A DNA stretch of 64,000 nt from Gammaproteobacteria bacterium. GTDB taxonomy: Bacteria; Pseudomonadota; Gammaproteobacteria; Pseudomonadales; Azotimanducaceae. The stretch is from positions 242,917 to 306,916 of the forward strand of contig JAJFJZ010000010.1 in assembly GCA_021773565.1 (NCBI GenBank), written 5' to 3'. Under the pieces are notes generated by a model. It worked only from the letters and a program-made list of their open reading frames with translations. It was not told where the DNA came from and did not search any database. Below are positions 20,863-30,215 of the stretch, one piece after another (the first letter of the stretch is position 1; each line of letters begins with the position of its first letter). The translations under genes and the position numbers were made by a program.

Positions 20863-20968
20863 ACTCTTTTAATGAGAGCAACCCGATGTTAGCTAAAAGT
20901 CAGCTGGCCTCCAATTAGGTGTACCCTACAAAATTGAAGTATCCCACACAGCCAATATTCGAAACCCC

Positions 20969-23596
20969 ATGAAAATCAGGACTACACGTTTCGTAAGACA
21001 TATTATCTGGTTCATGGCCACAGGATTATGTGCCGCAGTACTCACTCTGGCAGGCACGTTCCTCTATTTGGACCCCCAAATACCCTCAGCTGTGAGTTAT
21101 CGCAACGTTAAGTTGGAAACTCCGTTACGAATATACAGTGAAAACAACGCCTTACTGGCCGAGTTCGGCACGCGAAGGGTAATTCCGGTGAATCGTGAGG
21201 ACATTCCACCACTGCTAATAAGTGCTGTACTGGATACCGAAGACAAGCGTTTTTACTCCCACAGCGGGATCGACCTGATATCGCTGCTTAACGACGTTAT
21301 TGAACTGGTGCTAACTCAGGAAATTAGCACCGGTGCCAGCACCATCACGATGCAGCTGGCAAAAAACGTCAGTTTTTCTCTCGAGCAGACTTTTATCCGC
21401 AAGTTCAAGGAAATGCTGCTAGCCCTCAAAATAGAACAGGAACTCAGCAAAGACGAAATTTTAACGCTCTATCTTAACCTCGTACCATTCGGCAAGCGCG
21501 CATATGGTGTGCAGGCTGCAAGCCTTACCTACTACGGTAAGCCACTGGATGAACTTAATTTGCCGCAGCTGGCTATGCTCGCCGGTATTCCTCAGGCGCC
21601 AGAGGCTGGAAATCCCATTAATGGCCCGGAACGCGCCCTCCGTAGACGTAATGTCGTGCTGGACAGGATGTACAGCCAGGGGTCCATTTCCAGAGAGATG
21701 TACGAGCAGGCAATCGCGGCACCTATCACTGCCCAGGTGTATAGTCGTGAGCTGGACCTGGATTCGCCCTACCTGGCCGAATGGGTCCGCCAGCAACTGC
21801 TGGAGCGCTACCCGGATGACCTCTATACGGGGGGCTACGAAGTATTCACTACCATCGACTCGCGACTTCAAAAGGCTGCTGTCGATTCCGTGCGCAAGGG
21901 TTTGATAGGCTATGATCGCAACCACGGCTACCGGGGCGCTGAAGAACAATTTGATCTGGAAGAGTACGGCTATACCGGTGAGTTTATAGCTCTGGAAGAA
22001 ATTGCTACAGAAACTGTGCAGGAACAGGAAGTTCCTGATCGCTACGAGGCATTATTGGCGATACTTGACGCCCACCCTGAGCGGGGTGGCCTCCAATCCG
22101 CAATGGTGCTGAAAGTAGGCGAGCAAAGTTTTTCCATGCTGCTTGCCGATGGCGAAGTACACACCATGCCATGGCAAGGTATGTCCTGGGCCCGATTATA
22201 TGTAGATGTGAACAGTAAAACCGGGTCGCCCGACAGCGCATCTGACGTGGTACGTCCCGGTGATCTCATTCGTGTGTATAAACTTGAAGACACATGGCGG
22301 TTGTCTCAACTACCTGAAGTGCAAGGCGCACTGGTATCACTGAACCCCAATAACGGTAATATTAAAGCCCTGGTCGGCGGCTTTGATTTTAACCAGAACC
22401 AGTTTAATCATGTACTACAGGCTACACGCCAGCCCGGATCCGGGCTAAAACCATTTGTCTATTCGGCTGCGATCGCCAATGGAGTTACCCCTTCGGATAT
22501 TTTTATGGACGCGCCACTGGTATTTAGCGACTCCAATCTGGAAACCATCTACCGACCCAAAAATGACGGCGGCCGTTACAACGGCCCCACCCGCCTGCGT
22601 GAAGCCCTGTATCGATCGATTAACCTCGTATCCATGCGTGTGCTGCTAAAGGTAGGAGCAGGAACTGTTCTGAATCACGTGAGCAAATTTGGCTTCGACA
22701 CCAGTAATTTTCCACGCAATACACAACTCGCGATTGGGGGTGGCACCATCGAAGTCACGCCCATGCAAATGGCTTTGGCCTATTCCGTGCTGGCAAACGA
22801 AGGGTATCGCATAGAGCCCAATATAATAACCAGGGTAATTCGTCAGGGGGATGGCACCATATATCGGGCCTCACACCCGGTGGTCTGCGATCCGTGTGAA
22901 AGTAAGAGTGAAATAAAGAGCGAAGCAGAAGGTGGGGTAAACATCGAAACGCAACCTGGGAAAATCAACTCAGAAGAAATACAGTCCACTGCAGAGCGCT
23001 CAGGCAATCCCGACTCACCGACCGAAGAACTCTCCCGGCTAGGCACAGAAACAGCAGAAAACGAAGACTCGGCAGAATCACCTGAGCCCGAGCTTATTCC
23101 GGCACAAAGTGTGGTTGACAAAAGTAATGTTTTTATCGTGAATTCCATGCTGCAGGACGTAATTCGTCGCGGTACGGGAGTGCGTGCTAATCGAGCATTC
23201 AAGCGCAGGGACCTATCCGGAAAAACCGGCACAACCAATGAGGCTGATACCTGGTTTAACGGCTATAACCGAAACCTGGTCACGACTACCTGGGTAGGCT
23301 TCAGCGACGGCAGGCCCCTCGGCGATGGTGAGTACGGATCAAACCGGCCACTGCCCATCTGGATTGACTACATGCAGGAAGCATTGAAAGACACGCCCGA
23401 AACTACGAGGCAGCAACCGGAAGATGTCATATCCCTGAAGATCGATCCGCGAACCGGCGAGCGTGCAAGACCGGGCCAATCCGACGCCATATTTGAATAC
23501 TTCCTGAAACAATACCCACCCCGTGCCAACACCCTGAACAATCGCAGAACGGGTGGCGAAGACGAGGGAGAACTAATTGCTGATGATATTTTTTAG
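20969..23596 (+). CDS. mrcA: Penicillin-binding protein 1A
   Basis: This 875-residue bifunctional peptidoglycan synthase has one N-terminal membrane helix (about residues 12-35). The transglycosylase domain has EDKRFYSHSGID near 90 and ASTITMQLAKN near 120. The transpeptidase domain has the serine motif RQPGSGLKPFVYS near 488 and KTGTTNEADTWFNG near 752. Between these last two motifs lies an acidic, serine-rich insertion (about residues 643-710) that is longer than in most relatives. A relatively non-conserved linker follows the transglycosylase domain. It is divergent from pilM. Confidence 0.96.
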   Translation: MKIRTTRFVRHIIWFMATGLCAAVLTLAGTFLYLDPQIPSAVSYRNVKLETPLRIYSENNALLAEFGTRRVIPVNREDIPPLLISAVLDTEDKRFYSHSGIDLISLLNDVIELVLTQEISTGASTITMQLAKNVSFSLEQTFIRKFKEMLLALKIEQELSKDEILTLYLNLVPFGKRAYGVQAASLTYYGKPLDELNLPQLAMLAGIPQAPEAGNPINGPERALRRRNVVLDRMYSQGSISREMYEQAIAAPITAQVYSRELDLDSPYLAEWVRQQLLERYPDDLYTGGYEVFTTIDSRLQKAAVDSVRKGLIGYDRNHGYRGAEEQFDLEEYGYTGEFIALEEIATETVQEQEVPDRYEALLAILDAHPERGGLQSAMVLKVGEQSFSMLLADGEVHTMPWQGMSWARLYVDVNSKTGSPDSASDVVRPGDLIRVYKLEDTWRLSQLPEVQGALVSLNPNNGNIKALVGGFDFNQNQFNHVLQATRQPGSGLKPFVYSAAIANGVTPSDIFMDAPLVFSDSNLETIYRPKNDGGRYNGPTRLREALYRSINLVSMRVLLKVGAGTVLNHVSKFGFDTSNFPRNTQLAIGGGTIEVTPMQMALAYSVLANEGYRIEPNIITRVIRQGDGTIYRASHPVVCDPCESKSEIKSEAEGGVNIETQPGKINSEEIQSTAERSGNPDSPTEELSRLGTETAENEDSAESPEPELIPAQSVVDKSNVFIVNSMLQDVIRRGTGVRANRAFKRRDLSGKTGTTNEADTWFNGYNRNLVTTTWVGFSDGRPLGDGEYGSNRPLPIWIDYMQEALKDTPETTRQQPEDVISLKIDPRTGERARPGQSDAIFEYFLKQYPPRANTLNNRRTGGEDEGELIADDIF

Positions 23597-23627
23597 TTTC
23601 ATGTCCATATGAAACTTGAAATGGATC

Positions 23628-24326
23628 CTATAACGAAAAACGTTTTCGCATTCTTTTACAATATGCCTGCAGGTTCTCCATTTTTTCAGCCGCACTTTTC
23701 AATGGCGAGGGAAATGGTGCAAACAATATAGCTGCAACAAACGCGTACACAGTGGCATCAACACTTCCAACTTCAACACCCATCATAAACGGTTTCTTGC
23801 CAAGGTATTCCGAAATCGCCTCCAAATCCCGAATGCCAAATTTGTACACACTTTCCGAATCATGACGTCCAACGCCCTGCGCTCTCAAGGATTGCCTAAC
23901 CTGTTTGTGAACAAGCCTGGGTACAACTACGCGGCCCGGCCAGGGTATGCCGCCAAAAAAATGCTGCCTTATAACTGCCCAGTTCGATGCATCCATCCAT
24001 CGACTATATAGAATCACCCAATACAATCGTTCTTCACACAAACGCGTAAATGCGTGACTAACGGCCAGTTCCTCGGCAGATAACGCGTCGTCGAATTTCG
24101 CCTTGTGTTTAGTCTGCAGATATTCACTAATGCTCACAGAATCTGGAATCAATTCCTGACCATCCTTTAACACTGGCAATTTGGCGTGCGGCATCCTGCG
24201 TGCATCAGATAAATCTTCCCGCACATAATCAAGACCAGCCAATTTGAGTAAAATTTCGACTTTGGTACAAAAAGGGCTGGCACTGGACGAACCAAACGCA
24301 GCCGGGTACTGAATAAGCGTTAACAT
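23628..24326 (-). CDS. Glutathione S-transferase-fold protein (FAXC/metaxin-like)
   Basis: This 232-residue protein has an N-terminal thioredoxin-like domain with SPFCTKVEILLKLAGLDY near residue 15 and a P-V-L motif at KLPVLKDG, followed by a helical C-terminal domain ending in FMMGVEVGSVDATVYAF. The pattern is that of GST-like proteins related to failed axon connections homologues. ATG 24326 is chosen over the upstream in-frame GTG/ATG because the extra 18 residues do not belong to the fold. It lies beside a WYL regulator gene and its substrate is unknown. Confidence 0.75.
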   Translation of the reverse strand: MLTLIQYPAAFGSSSASPFCTKVEILLKLAGLDYVREDLSDARRMPHAKLPVLKDGQELIPDSVSISEYLQTKHKAKFDDALSAEELAVSHAFTRLCEERLYWVILYSRWMDASNWAVIRQHFFGGIPWPGRVVVPRLVHKQVRQSLRAQGVGRHDSESVYKFGIRDLEAISEYLGKKPFMMGVEVGSVDATVYAFVAAILFAPFPSPLKSAAEKMENLQAYCKRMRKRFSL

Positions 24327-24406
24327 GTGAAACGACCTGAATAATGAACTATAGAAAGTATGCACCCACGCTGTTGACACCGTGTTGGCATGAGTGAATA
24401 AAACGC

Positions 24407-25093
24407 TTATTCAACATCCAGTCGTAGCTGCGCAAGAAACGCATCCCAGGATTTTTTCGGATCTTTGGGATAAGCAGAAAGCAATACCTGCAATTTCTGA
24501 ATTCTGTCCAAACGAAACACGCGAAAACCCTGTCTTAGCTCACACCAGCTAACTACAGTCCAACTGCGTCCCCAGAAAACCAGGCCCAACGGCCTTATTC
24601 TCCGGGAGCTCGTATCCTTGCGTAAATCTACATAATCGATGTCCACATACCGGCTGTTGTCTACCGCCCTGCGTAAAGAACCCAATACTTTAGAGTCCTT
24701 TTTGCTCAGCCACGGTTTACCCGAAAACAGTTGGGGAGGATTTACACTGCGTCTATTTCGATTGCTGGAAATAGCCTCTATCTTTGCAAAAGCCTGACGG
24801 GCAGCCTGTGCAAGATCTTCATCAGTGCTGGATTCAACCAGCCGGGCACCAAAGGCCAGAGCATCCATTTCTTCATCGCTTAGGGAAATAGGCGGGAGAG
24901 AGAATGAAGAAGCCACCGTAAATCCTTTACCGGCACTTCCGGTGATAGGAATTCCAGCGAGGCGCAAATCGTTTATGTGCCGATGAATAGTGCGGGTAGA
25001 CAACTCCAGCCGCTGCGCCAGGTATTCAGCCGTGGTCATTTTGCGACTACGGATAATCTCAATAATTTGAAAAAGACGATCTACTCTACGCAT
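24407..25093 (-). CDS. YafY-type transcriptional regulator, HTH plus WYL domain
   Basis: This 228-residue regulator has an N-terminal DeoR-like winged helix (about residues 1-55, LELSTRTIHRHINDLR) and a C-terminal WYL-type ligand domain (about 135-215, YVDIDYVDLRKD and RPLGLVFWGRSW). WYL regulators often sense nucleotides or DNA damage, but the target here is not visible. The neighbouring GST-fold gene on the same strand, 80 bases downstream, is a possible target. Confidence 0.85.
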   Translation of the reverse strand: MRRVDRLFQIIEIIRSRKMTTAEYLAQRLELSTRTIHRHINDLRLAGIPITGSAGKGFTVASSFSLPPISLSDEEMDALAFGARLVESSTDEDLAQAARQAFAKIEAISSNRNRRSVNPPQLFSGKPWLSKKDSKVLGSLRRAVDNSRYVDIDYVDLRKDTSSRRIRPLGLVFWGRSWTVVSWCELRQGFRVFRLDRIQKLQVLLSAYPKDPKKSWDAFLAQLRLDVE

Positions 25094-25128
25094 CTATACA
25101 TAACTACAAAGTGGAGCAATAAATCAGA

Positions 25129-26520
25129 CTACTGAACAATCTTAATCATATCACCAGGGCGAGGTTCCCCGAGCGGGTAGTCGCCATTAATCAGACGCAG
25201 CATTTCTTCTGCGGACTGCTTGATTGAGCTTTTTTGGGCCAGCTTCTTGTAGGTATCTCCGGGTTTACTCTCTACCAGCTTTATACGCTGGTCGTTGGCT
25301 AGTTTTAGATCATCGCCTCTCATGGCGCGCATCGACTCAATCACCGCCCTGAAATTTTTTCTGAATTCTTCCTGGTCCATGTTTGGCCCGGCCTCTCCCC
25401 TGAATAAATAGGTACCTCCGTCATGATAAACAACAGCAATCATATCAAGCTCAGCTGTCTTGTTGGTGGCATCCAGGCTGCCGACGTAGGCAGTGGAACC
25501 CTCAAAAGTGATTTCCTCTCCTTCAAGTAAGTCGTCCCTTTTAAGCTTGTCGCGAATGTATTGTTCCGGCGTGAGTTCCGGATCTCCATCTTGCTGCTGA
25601 AAATTAACAAAGGCGTGTGACGCCCCGGTGGGATGTCTGGCCCATACGCGGTTACTTGAATTACTCAGATCCCACTCTTCTGGAAAATCCACTACCAGGC
25701 GAAGGCCACTATGATAATAGGAGTGCTCCCGCACCAACCCCGCTGCTGCTTCATCACCAAATACCAGCCCATCAATATACTTCTCAAAGTCGTCTACTGG
25801 CTCGGCCAGCTCTTCAGGCAACAGGGACTGGGATTTTTGTACCGCCTCGTGCAAGCGTTTGTCATTTTTGGGGTGCGTGGAAAATACACCATGGTATCGC
25901 TGCCGCTCGTTTTGTACTTCAGTAGAAAACGATTCATGGTCTTTAAGTACCATGACAACCTCAATCATAGCGGTGGGGTTATAACCGGCCCGGGCCAGCG
26001 CTTCGCCCCCAAACTCATCGGATTCCAGCTCCATATCGCGACCGTAGCCTGAAACGATGGTGGCGGTGGCTGTATTTGACAAGTCCATCAGCTCGCCCCG
26101 CCCGGTCATCACGGCGGCAACAAATCCTGCAATATTGCCAAAGGCTGCTGTTCGTTTTCGCCGCGTTGCATGGGAAAGTGCCACGTGACCAATCTCATGC
26201 CCTATTACCGCCGCTAATTGGTCCTCTGTATCCAGGTATGCAATCAGGCCCCGATTTATAAAAATATAGCCATCGGGCAGGGCGAATGCGTTTACCACCG
26301 GGTTATCCAACACCGTAAAGTAATATTCCTTGCCGTACAGGCCCTGAACGCGCAGTAGACGCTCACCAATGTTCTGCACATAGGTTTGCCACTTTTCATC
26401 CTGGTAAATCTGGTCTTTTTCGACAAATTCGTTGTAGAGTTTTTCACCGGGACCGGCAAAAAGAGGCGTACAGAGCATAAGTATGCCCAGTACGCTGGTC
26501 TTGAAAAATAGCTGGTTCAA
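25129..26520 (-). CDS. Periplasmic M48 family metalloprotease with LysM-like tail
   Basis: This 463-residue protein has a signal peptide (about residues 1-22) and the zinc motif HEIGH at 108-112, with the third ligand in the ESDEFGGEA region near 167. A central lipase-like or regulatory domain covers about residues 260-400, and the C-terminus looks like a LysM module (GDTYKKLAQKSSI near 420). It is probably a quality-control protease of the BepA/YfgC group, although relatives differ in C-terminal domains. It is monocistronic. Confidence 0.85.
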   Translation of the reverse strand: MNQLFFKTSVLGILMLCTPLFAGPGEKLYNEFVEKDQIYQDEKWQTYVQNIGERLLRVQGLYGKEYYFTVLDNPVVNAFALPDGYIFINRGLIAYLDTEDQLAAVIGHEIGHVALSHATRRKRTAAFGNIAGFVAAVMTGRGELMDLSNTATATIVSGYGRDMELESDEFGGEALARAGYNPTAMIEVVMVLKDHESFSTEVQNERQRYHGVFSTHPKNDKRLHEAVQKSQSLLPEELAEPVDDFEKYIDGLVFGDEAAAGLVREHSYYHSGLRLVVDFPEEWDLSNSSNRVWARHPTGASHAFVNFQQQDGDPELTPEQYIRDKLKRDDLLEGEEITFEGSTAYVGSLDATNKTAELDMIAVVYHDGGTYLFRGEAGPNMDQEEFRKNFRAVIESMRAMRGDDLKLANDQRIKLVESKPGDTYKKLAQKSSIKQSAEEMLRLINGDYPLGEPRPGDMIKIVQ

Positions 26521-26623
26521 TGTACCGAACTCCGTTCAGACGCACAGTTTCTATTAGAACACTATCCGCCGCTGGAGTTTCAGCAAGTTAACCAAAAACG
26601 GCCGTAAAATGACCGAAAACGCG

Positions 26624-26860
26624 CTATTCCGATGTTTCTTCTGTTGCTTCTTTTACAGAGCGATTGCCAAAACGCTTTCTAAAGCGCTCTACCCGGCCAC
26701 CGGCATCAAGAATTTTTTGCTTGCCTGTATAAAATGGGTGGCATGCAGAGCACACTTCCAGATGGATATCCTCATTCAGCGTAGAACGAGTGGCCACCAC
26801 GTTACCGCAGCTGCAAGTAGCCTTAATTTCATTGTATTCTGGATGTATGTTCGCTTTCAT
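26624..26860 (-). CDS. rpmE: 50S ribosomal protein L31
   Basis: This 78-residue protein is the zinc-binding form of bL31. The four cysteines are at 16, 18, 37 and 40 (CSC and CSAC). It is divergent from priA across 77 bases, as in Pseudomonas. No second, cysteine-free L31 gene is seen nearby, so zinc-dependent switching cannot be judged here. Confidence 0.96.
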   Translation of the reverse strand: MKANIHPEYNEIKATCSCGNVVATRSTLNEDIHLEVCSACHPFYTGKQKILDAGGRVERFRKRFGNRSVKEATEETSE

Positions 26861-26937
26861 CGCCGTCCGCCTTTTAACAGGGCGCGCAGTTTATCAAACA
26901 CTAGCCATTTGGCAATAGCTTATATCGATTGCAGTAA

Positions 26938-29142
26938 ATGACAGAATTATCAGACCATACAAATGTCCACGTTGCGGTAGCCAAACCACTGCGGCAGCTC
27001 TACACCTATAGCCTGCCCCTGGATATGGCAGCACCCGAAGTGGGTGCCCGCGTACGCGTGCCTTTTGGCAGACAGACCCTTGTGGGCATGTGTATGGGTA
27101 TATCCCGGGCCGAAGACGTCGCCCCCAGAAAACTCAAGACGCTACAGGAAGTACTGGACGCGAATGCCATTTTGAGCCCTGAACTACTGGCATTGGCCCG
27201 GTGGGCCTCGGACTACTATCATTTTCCCATTGGCGAGGTCATATTTGCCGCACTGCCAATGCTCGCAAGGCAAGGCGCCAGCCTCACGCTCGAAGTTGAC
27301 GCACTCTGGCGCCTGGTTCCTGATGTCGAAGCCGCCCCGCCGGCCAACGCAAGCCGCCTGCTGGCGGCACTCGCCTTGATGCATGGTGGTGCACAGGCAG
27401 AAAGCGCGCTACGGTCACTGGGGGTGCAGCTGCAAACCCTGCGCAACCTGGAATCCAAAGGCTGGATAGAAAAATGCGAGGATAACCAGCCCATCGATAC
27501 GCCATACGTGATTTCTGACTCGCCATTAACGCTCACTCCGGAACAGGAAGTGGTTTTTGCAGCCCTTAATCTGGATAGCTACCACTGTTATTTGCTGAAT
27601 GGGGTTACGGGTAGCGGTAAAACGGAAGTGTATTTGCGGGCAATTGCGCGCGTTCTGCAACCCCGCCTAAAAACGCAAAACAAAGATGAACTAAATCAGG
27701 TGCTTGTTCTGGTTCCCGAGATTGCACTCACCCCACAGACGCTTGCCCGCTTTCAAGCACGATTTAAAGGTGTGGACATAATGCATTCCGGATTAGGCAA
27801 TCGGGCGCGCACCAACGCCTGGTTAAAATGTAAATCCGGCGATACCCGCATTCTTATCGGAACCCGGTCCGCGGTGTTCACGGCATTCAACAGACTTGCG
27901 CTAATCGTGGTAGACGAGGAGCACGACGGCTCATTCAAGCAGCAGGAAGGCTTTCGGTATTCCGCCAGAGACCTTGCTGTAAAACGCGCCCGTGACCTTG
28001 GTATTCCCTTAATATTGGGTAGCGCCACTCCATCGCTGGAATCCCTGCACAATGTCCAACAGAAGCGGTATACCGAACTCAAACTTACTACCCGTACGTC
28101 GGGTGCGCTGCCTCCAAAAATAAAGATTCTGGATATTCGCGGCCATAGCCTGCGTGATGGCCTAAGCGACAAGTTAATCGCAGTTATGCGCCAGCATCTA
28201 AATGCCGGAAATCAGGTCTTGTTGTTTATAAACCGGCGAGGCTACGCGCCCAGCTATCTATGCCCCGGCTGTTCCTGGCTTGCCACCTGCAAGCGCTGCG
28301 ATGCCAGATTGACCCTGCATAACAAACCTGCGGGCCTCCGATGCCACCACTGTGACTTTCGGGTTCCCGTGCCAGATGCCTGTCCAAAGTGCCAACGCGT
28401 CGGGTTGATTGCGGTGGGCCTGGGTACTCAACGCAGCGAGGAGGGTGTTAAGACCCTGTTTCCTGATATTCCTGTAATTCGCGTAGATCGTGATACAACA
28501 CGAAATATCAGCCGGCTGGAAACCCAACTGAAGCAAATTAACACGGCGGGACCCGCAATTTTGATAGGTACGCAAATGCTCGCAAAAGGGCACCACTTTC
28601 CCTCAGTAACGCTGGTTGGAATAGTGAATATTGACGCAGGATTTTACAGCGCCGATTTTCGCGCACCGGAACACACAGCTCAACTTGTAGTACAGGTGGC
28701 GGGACGGGCTGGTCGCGCAGACAAGGCCGGTGAGGTGTGGATTCAAACCTATAGTCCGGATAATCCATTGTTGCGCGCCCTGATTGAGCAAGGCTATGGT
28801 GGCTTTAGCCAGTCAGAAATTGACACTCGCAGGCGCTCCGCCATGCCACCATATTCTCACATAGCAATGTTGCGTGCAGACGCTAACGATCAAACACTGT
28901 CTCAAAAATGGCTGGCTGGCTGGATTCAGCAGGTAAATCCACCCGACGGAATTGAGATTCTGGGACCGGCACCTGCACCACTGGGCAGAAAAGCCAATCG
29001 ATATCGTAGCCAGTGCTTGTTCATTGCAGGTAAGCGGGCTGTACTGCATAGCGTGATCGATGCCATGTTGGCAAATGTACCCAGGTCGCGGGCGGGGGAC
29101 ATACGGTGGTCGTTTGATGTTGATCCATATAACACTTACTAG
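26938..29142 (+). CDS. priA: Primosomal helicase PriA
   Basis: This 734-residue 3'-to-5' helicase restarts stalled replication forks. The N-terminal DNA-binding domain is followed by a Walker A motif in GVTGSGKTEVYL near 221 and a Walker B DEEH near 323. Paired cysteines for two zinc ions lie between about 440 and 485 (CPGC, CKRC, CHHC, CPKC). It is divergent from rpmE. Its TAG stop is immediately followed, with no gap, by a 27-bp inverted repeat. Confidence 0.97.
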   Translation: MTELSDHTNVHVAVAKPLRQLYTYSLPLDMAAPEVGARVRVPFGRQTLVGMCMGISRAEDVAPRKLKTLQEVLDANAILSPELLALARWASDYYHFPIGEVIFAALPMLARQGASLTLEVDALWRLVPDVEAAPPANASRLLAALALMHGGAQAESALRSLGVQLQTLRNLESKGWIEKCEDNQPIDTPYVISDSPLTLTPEQEVVFAALNLDSYHCYLLNGVTGSGKTEVYLRAIARVLQPRLKTQNKDELNQVLVLVPEIALTPQTLARFQARFKGVDIMHSGLGNRARTNAWLKCKSGDTRILIGTRSAVFTAFNRLALIVVDEEHDGSFKQQEGFRYSARDLAVKRARDLGIPLILGSATPSLESLHNVQQKRYTELKLTTRTSGALPPKIKILDIRGHSLRDGLSDKLIAVMRQHLNAGNQVLLFINRRGYAPSYLCPGCSWLATCKRCDARLTLHNKPAGLRCHHCDFRVPVPDACPKCQRVGLIAVGLGTQRSEEGVKTLFPDIPVIRVDRDTTRNISRLETQLKQINTAGPAILIGTQMLAKGHHFPSVTLVGIVNIDAGFYSADFRAPEHTAQLVVQVAGRAGRADKAGEVWIQTYSPDNPLLRALIEQGYGGFSQSEIDTRRRSAMPPYSHIAMLRADANDQTLSQKWLAGWIQQVNPPDGIEILGPAPAPLGRKANRYRSQCLFIAGKRAVLHSVIDAMLANVPRSRAGDIRWSFDVDPYNTY

Positions 29143-29217
29143 GTAAGGATGGAGTTAGGCCCCCTCAGCTTATGGTAGAGCCTTTTATGCGCTGAGGGGG
29201 CCTAACTCCATCCTTAC
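29143..29217. repeat. Hairpin 1 (stop-proximal type) after priA
   Basis: The stem is 27 bp without mismatch (29143-29169 against 29191-29217), with a 21-base loop at 29170-29190. The loop contains GTAGAGCCTTTTATGC, the exact complement of the loop core of hairpin 2. It starts on the base after the priA stop. No T-run follows on the plus strand, so it is not a classic terminator. Confidence 0.95.
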
Positions 29218-29296
29218 TTTCTAGGTTATCGTGCAACATCACGTTATCGAAATGGGGTTTAGTTGGGATGTATTCAATAATTCAGGATTCGTCCGA

Positions 29297-29377
29297 GAGG
29301 GCAAGTCAGGATTTACCCCCCGAAGCGCATAAAAGGCTCTACATAAGCTGCCGGGGGGTAAATCCTGACTTGCTCTC
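29297..29377. repeat. Hairpin 2 (start-proximal type) before the PNPOx gene
   Basis: The stem is 26 bp with one G-T wobble (29297-29322 against 29352-29377); the inner 22 bp are perfect. The 29-base loop at 29323-29351 contains GCATAAAAGGCTCTAC. It ends 49 bases before ATG 29427, placing it in the leader of that gene. Confidence 0.95.
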
Positions 29378-29426
29378 CCAAACAATTCTTAGGAATATAG
29401 TTGTCAGCGGCATTGAGGTAAACACG

Positions 29427-30053
29427 ATGTATGAACCCAAACAGGTAGTGTCCACAGAAGCTGAAATTCGAGAGGTAATCGGCAATGTCTTATATAGCCA
29501 GGACACAAAATGCATAAATCATATTGATGCGCACTGTCGCACATGGATCGAACGCTCCACTTTTGTCGTAATATCCACTTTCAACCACCTGGGCCAGGTG
29601 GATGTAGCGCCGAAAGGAGACCCTTCCGGCTCATGGAAAGTTTTGGATCCGCACACGATCGCCATTCCGGATCGTTTGGGTAATAACCGTGCGGATACGT
29701 TTACCAACATTCTAGACAACCCGCGCATTGGCTTAATGTTTGTCGTACCTAACAGGCGGGAAGTGGTCAGGGTCAGTGGTGCAGCGTTAATTGTGAAAGA
29801 CCCGGACTTGCTGGAATCCATGAGCGTAAAAGGCAAACTACCCAATTTTGCAATCATAGTTCAGGTAGAGGAAGCCATGTTTCATTGTGGTAAATCCATG
29901 ATTCGATCAAATCTGTGGAGCCCTGACAAATGGGAATCCGTTGAAGGCCTGCCCAGCTACGGACAAGCACTGGTAGATCATGGCAAGCTGTCAATATCGG
30001 TTGAAGATATGCAGGCGGGTGTCGAACAAAATGCTGTTGAGAAGCTCTACTAA
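29427..30053 (+). CDS. PNPOx-like FMN-binding protein (DR2398-type PPOX family)
   Basis: The 208-residue protein belongs to the pyridoxamine 5'-phosphate oxidase-like split-barrel family. It resembles the PPOX-class FMN-dependent group with FNHLGQVDVAPKGD near 60, IPDRLGNNRADTF near 87 and NILDNPRIGLMF near 102. These proteins bind FMN and are thought to be reductases or oxidases of unknown substrates, not necessarily vitamin B6 enzymes. ATG 29427 has GAGGT seven bases upstream; the open frame extends back to 29268 but through hairpin 2. The gene is bracketed by the two compound palindromic units and occupies the usual position of argS. Confidence 0.85.
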   Translation: MYEPKQVVSTEAEIREVIGNVLYSQDTKCINHIDAHCRTWIERSTFVVISTFNHLGQVDVAPKGDPSGSWKVLDPHTIAIPDRLGNNRADTFTNILDNPRIGLMFVVPNRREVVRVSGAALIVKDPDLLESMSVKGKLPNFAIIVQVEEAMFHCGKSMIRSNLWSPDKWESVEGLPSYGQALVDHGKLSISVEDMQAGVEQNAVEKLY

Positions 30054-30058
30054 ACAGT

Positions 30059-30143
30059 TCGAAAGTAAGGATGGAGTAAGCCCCCTCAGCTTATGGTAGA
30101 GCCTTTTATGCGCTGAGGGAGCTTACTCCATCCTTACTTTCGA
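30059..30143. repeat. Hairpin 3 (stop-proximal type) after the PNPOx gene
   Basis: The stem is 32 bp (30059-30090 against 30112-30143) with one C/A mismatch at 30082/30120, which becomes a G-U pair in a minus-strand transcript. The 21-base loop at 30091-30111 is identical to that of hairpin 1. It starts 5 bases after the PNPOx stop. Stem differences from hairpin 1 are matched in both arms apart from this one position. Confidence 0.95.
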
Positions 30144-30215
30144 GGTGTTCGTACAGTCTCTCATTGTCCGGAAGGGAATTAGTTGAAACGTGATTCGGGT
30201 ACAGGATCTGCTTGA

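Larger units (their letters stand above)
29143..29377. repeat. Compound palindromic unit 1 (two hairpins with complementary loops)
   Basis: This 235-base unit fills most of the gap between priA and the PNPOx-family gene. It holds a stop-proximal hairpin (29143-29217), an imperfect 79-base spacer, and a start-proximal hairpin (29297-29377). A second unit of the same layout, with a related but diverged spacer, lies at 30059-30297 in the same orientation. The two hairpins in a unit carry the same loop core in opposite orientation, so their loops are complementary. The family is not one I can name. Confidence 0.9.

Noticed and set aside
23596..23615. Weak hairpin between mrcA and the GST-fold gene
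   Set aside because: Only a 7-bp AT-rich stem that overlaps the mrcA stop, with no T-run; not enough to call a terminator.
29143..29217. Hairpin 1 as an ordinary Rho-independent terminator
   Set aside because: No T-run follows on the plus strand, the stem is far longer than usual, and its loop is shared with hairpin 3 and complementary to hairpins 2 and 4.
29268..29426. Upstream extension of the PNPOx reading frame
   Set aside because: The extra 53 codons run through hairpin 2, and ATG 29427 has its own GAGGT ribosome binding site and begins the family-like sequence.
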